Shown here: positions 39,468-50,351 of the stretch, one piece after another | Layout of the letters: each line of letters starts with the position of its first letter | Position numbering within the stretch: position 1 is the first letter of the stretch | Origin: Mycobacterium asiaticum | Lineage (GTDB): Bacteria > Actinomycetota > Actinomycetes > Mycobacteriales > Mycobacteriaceae | DNA: 64,000 bases | Direction of reading: 5' to 3' | NCBI RefSeq assembly: GCF_001668675.1 | Contig: NZ_LZKQ01000159.1 | Coordinates: 35,139 to 99,138 of the forward strand | Translations under genes and position numbers: made by a program | Notes under the pieces: generated by a model | Told to the model about the DNA's origin: nothing | Seen by the model: only the letters and a program-made list of their open reading frames with translations | Database searches by the model: none

Positions 39468-41495
39468 ATGGCAGCTATGGCATCTGAGGCTGAAGACCCG
39501 TACCTGTGGCTCGAGGACGTCACCGGCGACGAGGCACTCGACTGGGTGCGCGCCCGCAACGAGCCGACCAAGGCGCAATTCTGCGACGACGACTTCGAGA
39601 CGATGCGCGTGCAGGCTCTGGAGGTGCTCGACACCGACGCCCGGATTCCTTACGTGCGCCGGCGCGGCGAGTATCTGTACGACTTCTGGCGCGACGCCAC
39701 CAACCCGCGCGGGCTGTGGCGGCGTACCACGCTGGAGAGCTATCGCACCGATTCCCCGGACTGGGACGTCCTGATCGATGTGGACGAACTGGGCCGCACC
39801 GACGGCACGAACTGGGTGTGGGCCGGCGCCGACGTGCTCGAGCCGGAGCTCACCCGCGCGCTGATCAGCCTGTCGCCCGGCGGGTCGGACGCGGTGATCG
39901 TGCGTGAATTCGACATGCAGACACGCAAATTCGTCGCCGACGGGTTCGAATTGCCGGAAGCCAAATCGCAGATCGGCTGGGACGACCCGGACACCGTGCT
40001 GGTGGGCACCGACTTCGGGCCGGACTCGCTGACCGAGTCCGGTTACCCGCGCATCCTCAAACGGTGGCGCCGCGGCACACCTCTGACAGACGCAGAGACG
40101 ATCTTCGAGGGGCAACGCACCGATGTCAGCGCCGGCGGTTCCACTGACCGCACACCGGGATTCGAACGCACCTTCGTCGGGCGCTCGCTGGACTTCTGGA
40201 ACCGGCAGCGATACGAGCTGCGGGGCACGGAACTGGTTTCCATCGATGTGCCGACCGACGCCAGCAGCATCTCGGTGCACCGCGAGTGGCTCCTGATCGA
40301 TCTGCGCACGGACTGGTCCGTCGGGGGGACGACATATCGCGCCGGTTCCCTGCTGGCCGCCGACTACGACGAATTCCTCAGTGGCGCAAGGGATTTACAG
40401 GTTGTATTCGAGCCGAACGAACACACCTGCCTGTACCACTACGCATGGACCGAAGACCGGTTGCTGCTCGTTTCCCTGGCCGATGTGGCCAGCCGGGTCG
40501 AGATCGTCACGCCCGGGACGTGGCGGCGCGAACCCGTCCAGGGCCTGCCCGAGTCGACCAACACCGTGGTGGTCGCCGCCGACGACACCGGCGAGGAGTT
40601 CTTCCTGGACTCCAGCGGGTTCACCGCCCCGTCCCGCCTGCTGCGTGGCACGGGTTCGGGAGCGCCGGAGCAGATCAAATCCGCGCCGTCGTTCTTCGAT
40701 GCCGAAAACATCTCGGTGACACAACATTTCGTGGAATCGAAGGACGGTACGTCGATCCCGTATTTCGTGGTGCGCCCCGATGACAGTCAGGGGCCGACCC
40801 CCACCCTGCTCTACGGTTACGGCGGGTTCGAGACGTCGAACACGCCGGGTTACAGCGGTGTGCTGGGCCGGTTGTGGCTGGCGCGCGGCGGCACCTACGT
40901 GCTGGCCAACATCCGCGGCGGGGGTGAGTACGGACCGGGCTGGCACACCCAGGCGATGCGTGAGGGCCGGCACAAGGTGGCCGAGGACTTCGCCGCCGTG
41001 GCAGACGATCTGGTGGCGCGCGGGATCACCACTGTCGACCAACTCGGCGCCCAGGGCGGCAGCAACGGTGGCCTGCTGATGGGCATCATGCTGACCAAAT
41101 ATCCGGAGAAGTTCGGCGCGCTGGTCTGCAGTGTGCCGCTGCTCGACATGAAGCGCTACCACCTGTTGCTGGCCGGGGCTTCCTGGGTGGCGGAGTACGG
41201 CGACCCCGACAACCCCGACGACTGGGCGTTCATCTCCGAATACTCGCCATACCAGAATATTTCGGGTGATCGGAAGTACCCGCCGATATTGATGACGACG
41301 TCCACGCGTGACGACCGGGTGCATCCGGGGCATGCCCGCAAAATGACCGTCGCGCTGGAAGCGCTCGGCCAACCGGTCTGGTACTACGAGAACATCGAGG
41401 GCGGCCACGGCGGTGCGGCCGACAATGAGCAACTCGCGTTCAAGTCGGCGTTGAGCTACTCGTTCCTGTGGCGGACGCTGGGCCGCCGGTCATAA
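39468..41495 (+). CDS. Prolyl oligopeptidase family serine peptidase, Rv0457c-type
   Basis: 675 aa. N-terminal [20 protein letters not shown], seven-bladed propeller region, then the alpha/beta hydrolase domain: oxyanion LLYGYGGFE, nucleophile Ser in [13 protein letters not shown], Asp in [14 protein letters not shown] and His in [13 protein letters not shown]. Cleaves short peptides after proline or related residues, cytosolic (no signal). ATG 39468 or ATG 39477 could start. Convergent with the DUF2254 gene. Confidence 0.94.
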   Translation: MAAMASEAEDPYLWLEDVTGDEALDWVRARNEPTKAQFCDDDFETMRVQALEVLDTDARIPYVRRRGEYLYDFWRDATNPRGLWRRTTLESYRTDSPDWDVLIDVDELGRTDGTNWVWAGADVLEPELTRALISLSPGGSDAVIVREFDMQTRKFVADGFELPEAKSQIGWDDPDTVLVGTDFGPDSLTESGYPRILKRWRRGTPLTDAETIFEGQRTDVSAGGSTDRTPGFERTFVGRSLDFWNRQRYELRGTELVSIDVPTDASSISVHREWLLIDLRTDWSVGGTTYRAGSLLAADYDEFLSGARDLQVVFEPNEHTCLYHYAWTEDRLLLVSLADVASRVEIVTPGTWRREPVQGLPESTNTVVVAADDTGEEFFLDSSGFTAPSRLLRGTGSGAPEQIKSAPSFFDAENISVTQHFVESKDGTSIPYFVVRPDDSQGPTPTLLYGYGGFETSNTPGYSGVLGRLWLARGGTYVLANIRGGGEYGPGWHTQAMREGRHKVAEDFAAVADDLVARGITTVDQLGAQGGSNGGLLMGIMLTKYPEKFGALVCSVPLLDMKRYHLLLAGASWVAEYGDPDNPDDWAFISEYSPYQNISGDRKYPPILMTTSTRDDRVHPGHARKMTVALEALGQPVWYYENIEGGHGGAADNEQLAFKSALSYSFLWRTLGRRS

Positions 41496-41506
41496 CCGTC
41501 GCGTGG

Positions 41507-42871
41507 TCAACCCGGCAATTGGCCATTCAGCCGCGCCTCGACCCGCTCGAGATCGGAAGCCGCATCGCTGTGGCCATATTCCGAAAGCACCCTGCCCAGT
41601 CCGGTCAGGGCCCGATCGAGGTCGGCGGTGAAGGGGTGCCTGGTTGCGGTCGGCAGCGCGTAACGCAGCTGCGTGGCCGCTTTGCGCTGGTCGTCCCCGG
41701 ACAGCTGCGGGATGGCTTTGGCGAACACATCCAGCACCCGGGCACAGGTTTGATGCTGGCCTCCGTTGATCGCGCCGACCGCGATGCTCGACAACGCCGC
41801 AAGCACCTCGGGAATCGTGCGGTCGGTGTAGACGATCGGTAGCGGCTGTTCGCCGTTGCCGGTCCCGGCCGCCGATGCGGACTCGCGTGCCCAGCGGGCC
41901 AGCAGCACGTACAGGCCGTCGACGGTTACCAGGGCGGCCTCCGGATCCCGTTGCGTCGCAGCGGCCCATCCCATGCTGGCCAATTGGTGGACGCCGTAGG
42001 ACGGCTCGCGGTCCAGCTGTCGCTCTCTGCCGCAGCGCAACGCACCCAGGACGGCATCGGCCAACCGGGCGCGTTCGCCGGCGTTCTCGGCCCGCACGGT
42101 GGCCAACTCCGACCCGGTGACGAAGTGGCTGCCCAGCCTGGCGATGAACTCGATCTCGGCTTCGCCCTGGGCGGCCTGGAGCGCGTGCCGCAGGGTGTCC
42201 AGGTGGATATCGACGAGATATCCGCTGCACTCCGACCGAACGGTAAGCGCGGGCAGGTGCTCGAGCTGTGGCTCGTGCCGCATCCGGCACAACCAGTTCA
42301 ACTGCTGTGTGCGGGTGGCGATGGTGTGCTGCACGATGCGTTCGACCACCGAAGGCGGCCGCAACTGGTCGAGCACCAGGTAGCCGAACACCACCAGGCC
42401 CGTCAGCGCGAGCACGCTGAGCAGCAGGGCGGCGGCGGTGCTGAACACCGCATGCTCGGGATCGACGAGCGCGAGCACCACCACGTAATACGCCGAGAGA
42501 CCGGCGAAATACCCGAAGAACGCTTGATTGACGCGGCGGCGCAGGAACTGCTCCACCACCACCCAGGTGAACACGTCTGCCATCCGGTGCACCAGGGTGA
42601 GCAGCAGCACGAAGGTGATGGTCATCAGCGTGAGCATCCCGGGCGCCACGGTGCGCAGCATCGACTGGTTCTCTTGCGGCGGCGCCAGTTTGGACAGCGC
42701 GTGTGCGGCGGGTTTGATCCATTCGGCATCGGAGCCGTCCAGCACGCTGGTGATCACCGCAAGCACAATGAAGCCGGCGATGATGGCCAGCGGCACCGAT
42801 AAAAACTCTTGAAGCGCCCGCCGCAACCCGCTTTCGCGCCGCGGCCGCGCCGTTCCTGCCGTCGGGCGCAT
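41507..42871 (-). CDS. DUF2254 membrane protein
   Basis: 454 aa. Four hydrophobic segments in the first half (FLSVPLAIIAGFIVLAVITS, VAPGMLTLMTITFVLLLTLV, FGYFAGLSAYYVVVLALVDP, LLSVLALTGLVVFGYLVLDQ), then a cytosolic domain with the DUF2254 features VRSECSGYLVDIHLD, GSHFVTGSELATV and LASIAVGAINGG-like SIAVGAINGGQH. Function unknown. It is not present here in M. tuberculosis, so it is an insertion or lineage-specific retention, together with the divergent DedA gene. Confidence 0.85.
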   Translation of the reverse strand: MRPTAGTARPRRESGLRRALQEFLSVPLAIIAGFIVLAVITSVLDGSDAEWIKPAAHALSKLAPPQENQSMLRTVAPGMLTLMTITFVLLLTLVHRMADVFTWVVVEQFLRRRVNQAFFGYFAGLSAYYVVVLALVDPEHAVFSTAAALLLSVLALTGLVVFGYLVLDQLRPPSVVERIVQHTIATRTQQLNWLCRMRHEPQLEHLPALTVRSECSGYLVDIHLDTLRHALQAAQGEAEIEFIARLGSHFVTGSELATVRAENAGERARLADAVLGALRCGRERQLDREPSYGVHQLASMGWAAATQRDPEAALVTVDGLYVLLARWARESASAAGTGNGEQPLPIVYTDRTIPEVLAALSSIAVGAINGGQHQTCARVLDVFAKAIPQLSGDDQRKAATQLRYALPTATRHPFTADLDRALTGLGRVLSEYGHSDAASDLERVEARLNGQLPG

Positions 42872-42960
42872 ACCCGCTTACCTACCCGTTCGAGCCGGCG
42901 CCGAACCGATCGTGAGCGTCGCAACGTCTAGCCGCCGCGGACTTCGGGCACCCTAGGGTG

Positions 42961-43596
42961 ATGTCCTCGCAGCTGCCCGGAGTCTTCCAGTCGTTCGCCC
43001 CAGCGCTCGACCGCTACGGCTACGCGGCGGTGGTCCTGCTGGTCGGCTTGGAGGGTATCGGCATTCCGTTGCCGGGCCAGATCATCCTGATCGCCGCGGG
43101 AATCTATGCCGGCGCCGGTGAATTGAGCCTGGCTCTGGTGTTGATCGCCGGTCTGCTGGCCGCCGTATGCGGCGACAACAGCGGCTACGCCATCGGGAGG
43201 TTCGGTGGCCGGGCGCTGGTGTTGCGGTTCGGTCGGTACGTATTTCTCACGGAGAAGCGCCTGGCGGCGACGGAACGCTTCTTCGGTCGACGCGGCGTGT
43301 TCGTCGTGCTCATCGGCCGGTTCGTGGACGGACTGCGGCAGGCGAGCGGAATCGTCTGCGGACTGGCCCGGATGCGGTGGCGGCGGTATCTGGCCTACAA
43401 CGCACTGGGATCCACCGTTTGGGTGGTTGTATGGGTGTTCGCCGGCTATCTCGCCGGCAGTCACATCGCGGCGCTCTATGCAGTCGTCCATCATCACGCC
43501 AAGTACCTGCTGGTCGGTATGGCCGTGCTTATTGTGGCCGGGGTCGGCTGGGCGATCAGGCGCCGCGCCAACCGGCGGGCCGCTGCCGAGTGCTGA
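42961..43596 (+). CDS. DedA-family membrane protein
   Basis: 211 aa. DedA/SNARE-associated motifs: YAAVVLLVGLEGIGIPLPGQ (with the E-x-IP-PGE-like region altered to PGQ), AAVCGDNSGYAIGRFGGRAL, FFGRRGVFVVLIGRFVDGLR and GSTVWVVVWVFAGYLAGSHI. DedA proteins flip lipids such as undecaprenyl phosphate or phosphatidylethanolamine across the membrane and support proton-motive force. GTG 42958 directly before ATG 42961 is an alternative start. Divergent from the DUF2254 gene. Confidence 0.9.
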   Translation: MSSQLPGVFQSFAPALDRYGYAAVVLLVGLEGIGIPLPGQIILIAAGIYAGAGELSLALVLIAGLLAAVCGDNSGYAIGRFGGRALVLRFGRYVFLTEKRLAATERFFGRRGVFVVLIGRFVDGLRQASGIVCGLARMRWRRYLAYNALGSTVWVVVWVFAGYLAGSHIAALYAVVHHHAKYLLVGMAVLIVAGVGWAIRRRANRRAAAEC

Positions 43597-43642
43597 CCTG
43601 CGGTGCTTGACACTCCCGGCCGCCACGGCTTCGCTTCGGGCT

Positions 43643-44554
43643 ATGCCGACACCCGAATTCGAAACGCTGCTCTACCGCACGGCCGGCGCGGTAGCCACCA
43701 TCACCCTCAACCGCCCAGAACAGCTCAACGCGATTGTTCCGCCCATGCCCGACGAGATCGAGGCAGCGATCGGGTTGGCGGACGGGGACGACAGCATCAA
43801 GGTCATCGTGCTGCGGGGCGCCGGTCGCGCGTTCTGCGCGGGCTACAACTTCGGCGAGGGCTTTCAGCATTGGGAAGACGTGATGAACACCGACGGACGC
43901 TGGGATCCGGGTAAGGATTTCTCGATGGTGACCGCCCGGACGGGTCCGCATCAGAAGTTCATGGCGATCTGGCGGGCCACCAAGCCCGTGATCGCCCAGG
44001 TGCACGGCTGGTGTGTGGGCGGCGGCAGTGACTATGCGTTGTGCGCTGACCTCGTCATCGCCAGCGAGGACGCCGTCATCGGCACCCCCTACAGCCGGAT
44101 GTGGGGCGCCTATCTGACGGGGATGTGGATGTATCGGCTGAGCCTGGCCAAGGCCAAGTGGCATTCGCTGACCGGCCGACCGCTCACCGGCGTGCAGGCC
44201 GCCGAGATCGAGCTGATCAACGAGGCGGTCCCGTTCGAGCGGCTGGAGGCGCGGGTCGCCGAGATCGCCGGCGAACTGGCCCAGATCCCGTTGTCACAGC
44301 TGCGGGCGCAGAAGCTGATCGTCAACCAGGCCTACGAGAACATGGGCCTGGCCTCCACCCAGTTGCTGGGCGGCATCCTCGACGGGCTGATGCGCAACAC
44401 CCCGGACGCGCTGGACTTCATCCGGACCGCGCAGCACGACGGCGTGCGCGCCGCCGTCGAGCGCCGGGATGGGCCGTTCGGGGATTACAGCCAGGCTCCC
44501 CCCGAGCTACGGCCGAACCCGTCACACTTGATAGTTCCTGATCGCGATGGGTAG
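43643..44554 (+). CDS. echA2: Enoyl-CoA hydratase/isomerase family protein EchA2
   Basis: 303 aa, crotonase fold: TITLNRPEQLNAIVPPMPDE, oxyanion-hole VLRGAGRAFCAGYNF, VIAQVHGWCVGGGSDYALCADLV and EIELINEAVPFERL. The usual catalytic Glu at the end of helix 3 is replaced in the GGGSD stretch, so activity other than simple hydration is possible. ATG 43643 gives the length of Rv0456c; the open frame extends through the DedA gene but is not used. Followed by the Rv0455c-like gene. Confidence 0.9.
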   Translation: MPTPEFETLLYRTAGAVATITLNRPEQLNAIVPPMPDEIEAAIGLADGDDSIKVIVLRGAGRAFCAGYNFGEGFQHWEDVMNTDGRWDPGKDFSMVTARTGPHQKFMAIWRATKPVIAQVHGWCVGGGSDYALCADLVIASEDAVIGTPYSRMWGAYLTGMWMYRLSLAKAKWHSLTGRPLTGVQAAEIELINEAVPFERLEARVAEIAGELAQIPLSQLRAQKLIVNQAYENMGLASTQLLGGILDGLMRNTPDALDFIRTAQHDGVRAAVERRDGPFGDYSQAPPELRPNPSHLIVPDRDG

Positions 44555-44557
44555 TAA

Positions 44558-45076
<519 letters not shown>

Positions 45077-45083
45077 CGGCATC

Positions 45084-45326
45084 GTGCGCGCACGGTGGTT
45101 CGGCCGCATAGCAGCGATGGCGGCGATTGTCCCGATCTCGATCCTGATCGGAAGCGCCCCGGCCCACGCCGACAGCGACCTCGGTAAGCAGTGCTCGCCG
45201 GAAGGCGCGAAAGTCTGGGGCAAACCCGGCCCGATCTACTGTGAGCGACAGGCGGACGGGCAACTGCAATGGGTGTCCATTCCGGTCTCGGCCTTGTGCG
45301 TGGCGTTCTGCGTCAACAACCCCTAG
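45084..45326 (+). CDS. Small secreted cysteine-containing protein, unrecognised
   Basis: 80 aa. Signal peptide (FGRIAAMAAIVPISILIGSA, likely cut after AHA) and a 50-residue mature part with four Cys: QCSPEGAKVWG, IYCERQADG, ALCVAFCVNN, so two disulfides are likely. Starts 7 bp after the Rv0455c-like gene, so probably co-transcribed with it. No family recognised; a periplasmic helper is a guess. Confidence 0.75.
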   Translation: MRARWFGRIAAMAAIVPISILIGSAPAHADSDLGKQCSPEGAKVWGKPGPIYCERQADGQLQWVSIPVSALCVAFCVNNP

Positions 45327-45630
45327 CTCCCTAGCTGTCCGGCTTAAGAGTTCCTGAGAATCTGGGTCGGGTTAGAACCGTCGCAGTGCATCCCGTCGGG
45401 GACCTTCGCGCCGACGAATCAGACTGATAGCCAGGGAAATAAGGCCCATGTCGCGGGAAAAGTATGGTTTGCGCGCCGGGAAACGACACCTATACGGGGC
45501 CTGAGAAGATCACCCCGACCCTTGCCGCGGCGGGGTAAAGCTATCCATAATGGAACCTCCGGCCAGCCAAACATCCGCCAAGTGTGTGGGCGATGGATGC
45601 GACTGGTTCCGGAAAGCTGGAGGTCATCGC
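45327..45630. other. Gene-free stretch of about 300 bp
   Basis: No convincing coding frame or RNA. A weak hairpin (ACCCCG 45512-45517 with CGGGGT 45531-45536) is the only structure seen. It must contain the promoter of the small gene at 45631. Confidence 0.5.
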
Positions 45631-45954
45631 ATGAGCCAAACTACTGGCAACGGGATCCCTGGCACGCTGGCGGCTCTCGACTGGCAAGCGATCGAGTGCC
45701 AATCAGAATTCGGCTGCAGCAACCGAGCGACGTTCATCGTCCACCGGCACGCGGTGGACGCATGCAACCACCCCCAGGTCGACCCGTTCGGGAACATCGT
45801 CGAGATTCTGTGCATCGCGTGCCTGTGGCGCGCCGAGGCCGAAGTGCTGGTGCAGCTGGGCCAACTCCGCCGGACGCCGGACGCCTCCTGCCTGACCTGC
45901 GGCGCGCCGGTTTCGGAGCTCAGCGACATCATGCGTGACGTCGCAGCTATCTAG
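45631..45954 (+). CDS. Small probable zinc-binding protein, unrecognised
   Basis: 107 aa from ATG 45631 with GGAGG 8 bp upstream; the longer open frame is ignored. Cys and His residues occur in pairs suited to a metal site: IECQSEFGCS, VHRHAVDACNHP, ILCIACLW, SCLTCGAPV. Soluble, no signal. Convergent with the mmpL gene at 45966. No family recognised. Confidence 0.7.
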   Translation: MSQTTGNGIPGTLAALDWQAIECQSEFGCSNRATFIVHRHAVDACNHPQVDPFGNIVEILCIACLWRAEAEVLVQLGQLRRTPDASCLTCGAPVSELSDIMRDVAAI

Positions 45955-45965
45955 CGCGTCAGAAC

Positions 45966-48905
45966 TCAGTAGTGCGGCTGCGTGGCCGCGGCAGCCTTCG
46001 GCGGGTCCGAGTCCTCTCGCAGCAACGCACGGACGGCAGGTCGCGGTCCGAAGGGCCGCAGCATGGTGCTGGCCGGCCGTGGGCGCACGTGCTGCGGCCA
46101 CCAGAACCAGCGCCCGAGCAAGGTGGCCAGCGACGGCGTCATGAACGACCGCACGATCAAGGTGTCGAACAACAGACCTAGCGCGATCGTCGTACCCACC
46201 TGGGCCATGACCTTCAACGGGCTGAAGGCGAACGTCGCCATGGTCGCAGCGAACACCAATCCTGCCGAGGTGACGACGGACCCCGAGCCGGCCATCGCGC
46301 GGATCGTCCCCGTTTTGAGCCCGGCGTGGACCTCCTCCTTCAACCGCGATATCAAGAGCAGGTTGTAGTCCGAGCCAACCGCCAGCAGCAGGATGATCGC
46401 CATCGCCAGGACCATCCAGTGCAACTTCATGCCAAGGATGTACTGCCATAGGAGCACGGAGAGCCCGAACGAGGCGCCCAGGGACAGCAACACCGTGCCG
46501 ACGATCACGAAGGCCGCCACGACGCTTCGGGTGATCACCAGCATGATGATGAAAATCAGTGTGGCAGCAGAGATTCCGGCGATCAGCAGATCGATGTTGG
46601 AGCCGTCGTGCATGTCCTTGTACGTCGCGGCGGTGCCACCGAGGAAGATCTTGGCGCCTTCCCAGGGTGTGCCCTTGATCGCCTCGTGCACGGCCTGCTT
46701 GATCGGTTCGATGTTCTTGATGCCTTCAGGCGTCGCCGGGTCGCCTTCATGGGAGATGATCAACCGGACAGCGTGCCCATCCGGCGAGATGAACTGTTTG
46801 AGACCCCGCTCGAAATCCGGGCTCTGGAACGCCTCCGGCGGAAGGTAGAACGTGTCGTCGTTCTTGGCTCTATCGAACGCATCCCCCTGGGCGGTGGCGT
46901 TGTCGGCCTGAGCTCTCGCCTGCGCGTTCAGTCCCTCAGTGATCGCATAGTTCGACATGATGGTGTCGAGGTTGCGCTGCTGGCTCTCGATTTGCGGGGG
47001 TATCAAAGCCACCAGCTGGGGCTGAATAGCGTCCAGCCGGTCCAGATTCTGGCTCAGGCTCAGGATGTTCTGCGCCACTTGGTCGATACCGTCGAGCGCA
47101 TTGAAGATGGACCGAAGCGCCCAGCAAATCGGGATGTCGTAGCAGTGCTTCTCCCAGTAGAAGTAGCTACGAATCGGCCGGAAGAAATCGTCGAAGGTGG
47201 CGATGTCGTCGCGCAACGCCTCGGTGATCTTCACAGTCTCTTTGGTGAGCTTGGTGGTTTCGTGCGTCGTGTTGCTGAGGTCCTGGGTGACCCGCATTTG
47301 CTCACGCAGCGTTGCCATCGTCTTGCGCAATTCGTCGGCCTGGTTCAACAGGTTTTTCGCCTGCTCGTCCTGGTAGTGCTGGGTCTGAAGCCGCGCTGCG
47401 GCCTGGGCGCCCATCTGAAAACCGAGGGTGCTGTGGTCGAGCGGCGTGCCCAACGGCCGGGTGATGGTCTGCACGCGGCCGATACCCGGGATGTGGAAGA
47501 CCGCTTTGGCGACCTTGTCGAGGACGAGGAAGTCGGCCGGGTTACGCAAGTCGTGATCGGTCTCGATCATCAACAGTTCAGGATTGAGCCGCGCCTGGTC
47601 GAAGTGCCGGTCGGCGGCCGCGTAGCCGATGTTGGCCGGAGTGTCTCCCGGCAGGTAATGCCGGTTGTCGTAGTCCGTCTTGTAGCCGGGCAACGCGAGC
47701 AGACCAATCAGTGCGACCACGATGGTCACCGCGAAAACCGGTGCGGGCCAACGGACGATGGCGGTGCCGATGCGGCGCCAGCCCCGGGTCTGCAGCTTGC
47801 GCTTCGGGTCCATCAGCTTGAAAAACGAAGCCACCGTCAGCAACGCCGGGCCCAGTGTCAACGCCGCGAAGACCGCAACCAGCATGCCGACCGCACAAGG
47901 CACGCCGAGTGACTCGAAGTACGGCAACCGGCAGAAGCTCAGGCAGTACATGGCGCCGGCAATGGTCAGCCCCGACCCCAGCACGACATGCGCAGTGCTG
48001 TGGAACATGGTGTAGAACGCTTGCTCGCGGGTCTCGCCCAGACTGCGGGCCTCCTGATAACGGCCCACGACGAAGATCGCGTAGTCCGTGCCGGCGGCGA
48101 TTGCCATCAGCACCAGCATGTTGTTGGCGAACGTGGAAAGGCCCATGACGCCGTAGTTGCCCAGCGTTGCGACGACCCCACGAGCCGCAGCCAACTCGAT
48201 GAAGACCATGGCCAGCATGATCAGCACGGTGACTATCGAGCGGTAGACGATCAGCAACATCACGATGATCACCAAGATGGTGATCAGGGTGACCACCATG
48301 ACGCCCTTCTCACCCGAATGGGATTGATCGGCGAACAGCGGACCCGCGCCGGTGACGTAAGCCTTGATTCCCGGCGGCGCGGGCACCGAGTCCACGATTT
48401 TGCGCAGGGCCTCCGAAGACTCGTTCGCCAGCCCGCCGCCCATGTTGCCGGCCAGGTAGACCTGCACGTACGCGGCCTTTTGATCGTGGCTCTGGGAGCC
48501 CGCCGCCGTCAGCGGATCACTCCAGAAATCCTGGACGTGCTGAACGTGCTTGTCTTTCTCTATGCGCCTGATGATCTCGTCGTAGTAGCGGTGCGCCTCG
48601 GCGCCGAGTGGCTTGTCGCCTTCCAGCAGGATCATGGCCGAGTTGTCGGAATCGAACTCTTTGAACGTCGATCCGACCCGCATCATCGACTGAAAGGACG
48701 GTGCGTCAGTCGGACTCATCGACACCGAGTGGGTTTTGGCGACGACCTCCAGCTGCGGGGACACGGTGTTGGTGATGAAGACGATCGCCAACCAGATGAG
48801 CACGATCGGCAGCGCCAACCGGTGAATCATCCGCGGCAGGAACGGCGGGATCAGCGGTTGGTCGACGCGTGGCGGGCTGGGATTGGCCTCGGTGGTCTCG
48901 CTCAT
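45966..48905 (-). CDS. RND-family transporter MmpL (second copy, MmpL4-like)
   Basis: 979 aa. RND layout: first TM ([20 protein letters not shown]), large periplasmic loop, TM2-6 with [20 protein letters not shown], second periplasmic domain containing [20 protein letters not shown], then TM7-12 with [20 protein letters not shown]. The paired GTDYA and GSDYN motifs carry the proton-relay Asp-Tyr residues. Close to the MmpL4/MmpL5 siderophore-exporter group. ATG 48905 overlaps the mmpS stop (ATGA). It is the pair with no counterpart here in M. tuberculosis. Confidence 0.93.
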   Translation of the reverse strand: MSETTEANPSPPRVDQPLIPPFLPRMIHRLALPIVLIWLAIVFITNTVSPQLEVVAKTHSVSMSPTDAPSFQSMMRVGSTFKEFDSDNSAMILLEGDKPLGAEAHRYYDEIIRRIEKDKHVQHVQDFWSDPLTAAGSQSHDQKAAYVQVYLAGNMGGGLANESSEALRKIVDSVPAPPGIKAYVTGAGPLFADQSHSGEKGVMVVTLITILVIIVMLLIVYRSIVTVLIMLAMVFIELAAARGVVATLGNYGVMGLSTFANNMLVLMAIAAGTDYAIFVVGRYQEARSLGETREQAFYTMFHSTAHVVLGSGLTIAGAMYCLSFCRLPYFESLGVPCAVGMLVAVFAALTLGPALLTVASFFKLMDPKRKLQTRGWRRIGTAIVRWPAPVFAVTIVVALIGLLALPGYKTDYDNRHYLPGDTPANIGYAAADRHFDQARLNPELLMIETDHDLRNPADFLVLDKVAKAVFHIPGIGRVQTITRPLGTPLDHSTLGFQMGAQAAARLQTQHYQDEQAKNLLNQADELRKTMATLREQMRVTQDLSNTTHETTKLTKETVKITEALRDDIATFDDFFRPIRSYFYWEKHCYDIPICWALRSIFNALDGIDQVAQNILSLSQNLDRLDAIQPQLVALIPPQIESQQRNLDTIMSNYAITEGLNAQARAQADNATAQGDAFDRAKNDDTFYLPPEAFQSPDFERGLKQFISPDGHAVRLIISHEGDPATPEGIKNIEPIKQAVHEAIKGTPWEGAKIFLGGTAATYKDMHDGSNIDLLIAGISAATLIFIIMLVITRSVVAAFVIVGTVLLSLGASFGLSVLLWQYILGMKLHWMVLAMAIILLLAVGSDYNLLLISRLKEEVHAGLKTGTIRAMAGSGSVVTSAGLVFAATMATFAFSPLKVMAQVGTTIALGLLFDTLIVRSFMTPSLATLLGRWFWWPQHVRPRPASTMLRPFGPRPAVRALLREDSDPPKAAAATQPHY

Positions 48906-49462
48906 GCCGTCTTGTCCAGGCAATAGACGAAGGCATTCACGGTTTCGTTGGGGGGCGACTGATTCGGGGCCTTGATGACGTCGCCGCGCCCGTCATTGTT
49001 GTTCACCAGGAACCGACAGGCTATCCAGCTACCGGTTCCCTGCGCCATCAGGTTGGCCGGAATCCCGGGCTTGGTTGACTTCAATTCGGTCTTCCACGGT
49101 AGGGGCACGTCGAGAGCCTGTTGAGGATGGGAGTTCTCGTCGAGGTAGTTGATTGTTGCCCTGCTCCCCGGTGGACCCCAGACTTCGAGCGTGATGGTCT
49201 TCGGGTTGAACTGGTCGATGACGTCACCGGATGAGCCGCCGCCGAAGGTGCCTTCCCGAACGCCGAATACATTGTGCAGCCGGTGGACGACGAATCCCGA
49301 CAGCGCGACAACGGCCAGAATGGTCAGGATGAGCCAGAACCGGGTGACGAGCTTCGAAAGACCTTTGCGCTTGGGTCGCTGGGGGCTTGCTGCCGTCTTG
49401 CTTTCGGTATGAGCAGACTCCGGCAACGTCAACGGCTCGGTCCGTGGCTCAGTCGTCGTCAT
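48902..49462 (-). CDS. MmpS-type membrane protein (second copy)
   Basis: 186 aa, longer than usual by an extended cytosolic N-terminus. TM near residue 45 ([20 protein letters not shown]), then the MmpS exported domain ([52 protein letters not shown]) and Cys in [11 protein letters not shown]. Partner of the adjacent MmpL. ATG 49462 has AGGAAAG upstream. An IdeR-like iron box lies 54-72 bp before the start. Confidence 0.93.
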   Translation of the reverse strand: MTTTEPRTEPLTLPESAHTESKTAASPQRPKRKGLSKLVTRFWLILTILAVVALSGFVVHRLHNVFGVREGTFGGGSSGDVIDQFNPKTITLEVWGPPGSRATINYLDENSHPQQALDVPLPWKTELKSTKPGIPANLMAQGTGSWIACRFLVNNNDGRGDVIKAPNQSPPNETVNAFVYCLDKTA

Positions 49463-49515
49463 GGGTGCTTTCCTAACCATTACGAGAGCCGCCAACTAGT
49501 TAGCCTGGATGTCAA

Positions 49516-49534
49516 CTTAGCTACCCTAACCTAA
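49516..49534 (-). promoter_or_regulatory. Iron box (IdeR/DtxR-type) before the second mmpS-mmpL pair
   Basis: On the minus strand the 19-mer TTAGGTTAGGGTAGCTAAG matches the consensus TTAGGTTAGGCTAACCTAA at 14 of 19 positions, including the full first ten. It is 54-72 bp before the mmpS start at 49462. Confidence 0.7.
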
Positions 49535-49630
49535 TGCACAACCAAGTGCGACGTTGCGACGTGGTGCACAAAGGCTCTGTGTGACAAGCCCTTCGGCAAA
49601 CGGTGTCCCGGTATCCGGATAGCACGCTCG

Positions 49631-50296
49631 TCATCGGGACCCCGGGATCGAACCGATGCAGGTAGCGCTGAGCACCCGCTTGAGCGCCGGGCCGAACTCG
49701 ATGTTCCACTCGGGCGGAAGCACTTCGGGTTCCTCCTCGTAGACGTCCGAGATCTTCGCCGGCGGGTTGGCGATCTGCCAGAATGCGGCGGCCAGCGAGT
49801 AGGCGGCAATCAGGACGTCGAAGGATCCCGAGCGCCCCAGGACGGGAAGTGCCCGCTCAATGGCGTCGGCAATCGCGATCGCCGCTGCCGAAATCGTTCG
49901 CCGGATCTCGATGACTCGCTCGATTTCCACCTCGTGCTCGAGGTGCAGATGCAAATTGGCAAGCAGGTCACAGAACAGGGGGTCGGCGGCCAGTCCATTG
50001 GCGAGCACTTCGGCAACCTGGGCCGGGGAGAGATTGGGCTCGCTCAATTTCTCGCACACGGTGCTCGACCATTTGACCCAGCCCTCGGCGGCGAGATGCA
50101 GCAGGACCTCTTTGTGCGAGGTGAAGTAACGGCGCACGGCCGAATAGTGAATTCCGGCGCGACTGGCCACCGCCGTCAACGTCACCGAGGCGACCCCGGT
50201 TTCGATGGCGAGTTCGCGTGCGGCCTCGACGAGTGCGGCCGCGCGTTGACGCTTGTTCTCCTCCGTGCGAGCCCGCCGGAATGCAAGTTGCGCCAC
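49631..50296 (-). CDS. TetR-family regulator, Rv0452-type
   Basis: 221 aa from GTG 50296. Basic arm RRARTEENKRQRAAALVEAA, TetR HTH VTLTAVASRAGIHYSAVRRYFTSHKEVLL-type region, and helical ligand domain. Listed frame can start at GTG 50314 but that codon is inside the tandem operator repeats, so the shorter form is preferred. Divergent from mmpS4-mmpL4, and upstream of the second mmpS-mmpL pair on its own strand; it probably controls one or both. Confidence 0.88.
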   Translation of the reverse strand: MAQLAFRRARTEENKRQRAAALVEAARELAIETGVASVTLTAVASRAGIHYSAVRRYFTSHKEVLLHLAAEGWVKWSSTVCEKLSEPNLSPAQVAEVLANGLAADPLFCDLLANLHLHLEHEVEIERVIEIRRTISAAAIAIADAIERALPVLGRSGSFDVLIAAYSLAAAFWQIANPPAKISDVYEEEPEVLPPEWNIEFGPALKRVLSATCIGSIPGSR

Positions 50297-50305
50297 TGGC
50301 CGAGG

Positions 50306-50351
50306 ATAACGCACAGTATGTGATTTGCATAACGCACAGGGTGTGATTTGT
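50306..50351. promoter_or_regulatory. Tandem 23-bp repeats upstream of the TetR gene (candidate operator)
   Basis: ATAACGCACAGTATGTGATT (50306) and ATAACGCACAGGGTGTGATT (50329) begin two 23-bp units differing at only three positions. A related near-palindrome TTACGCA-N7-TGCGTTA lies at 50380-50400. All are in the 304-bp gene-free stretch 50297-50600 between the TetR gene and mmpS4. Confidence 0.65.
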
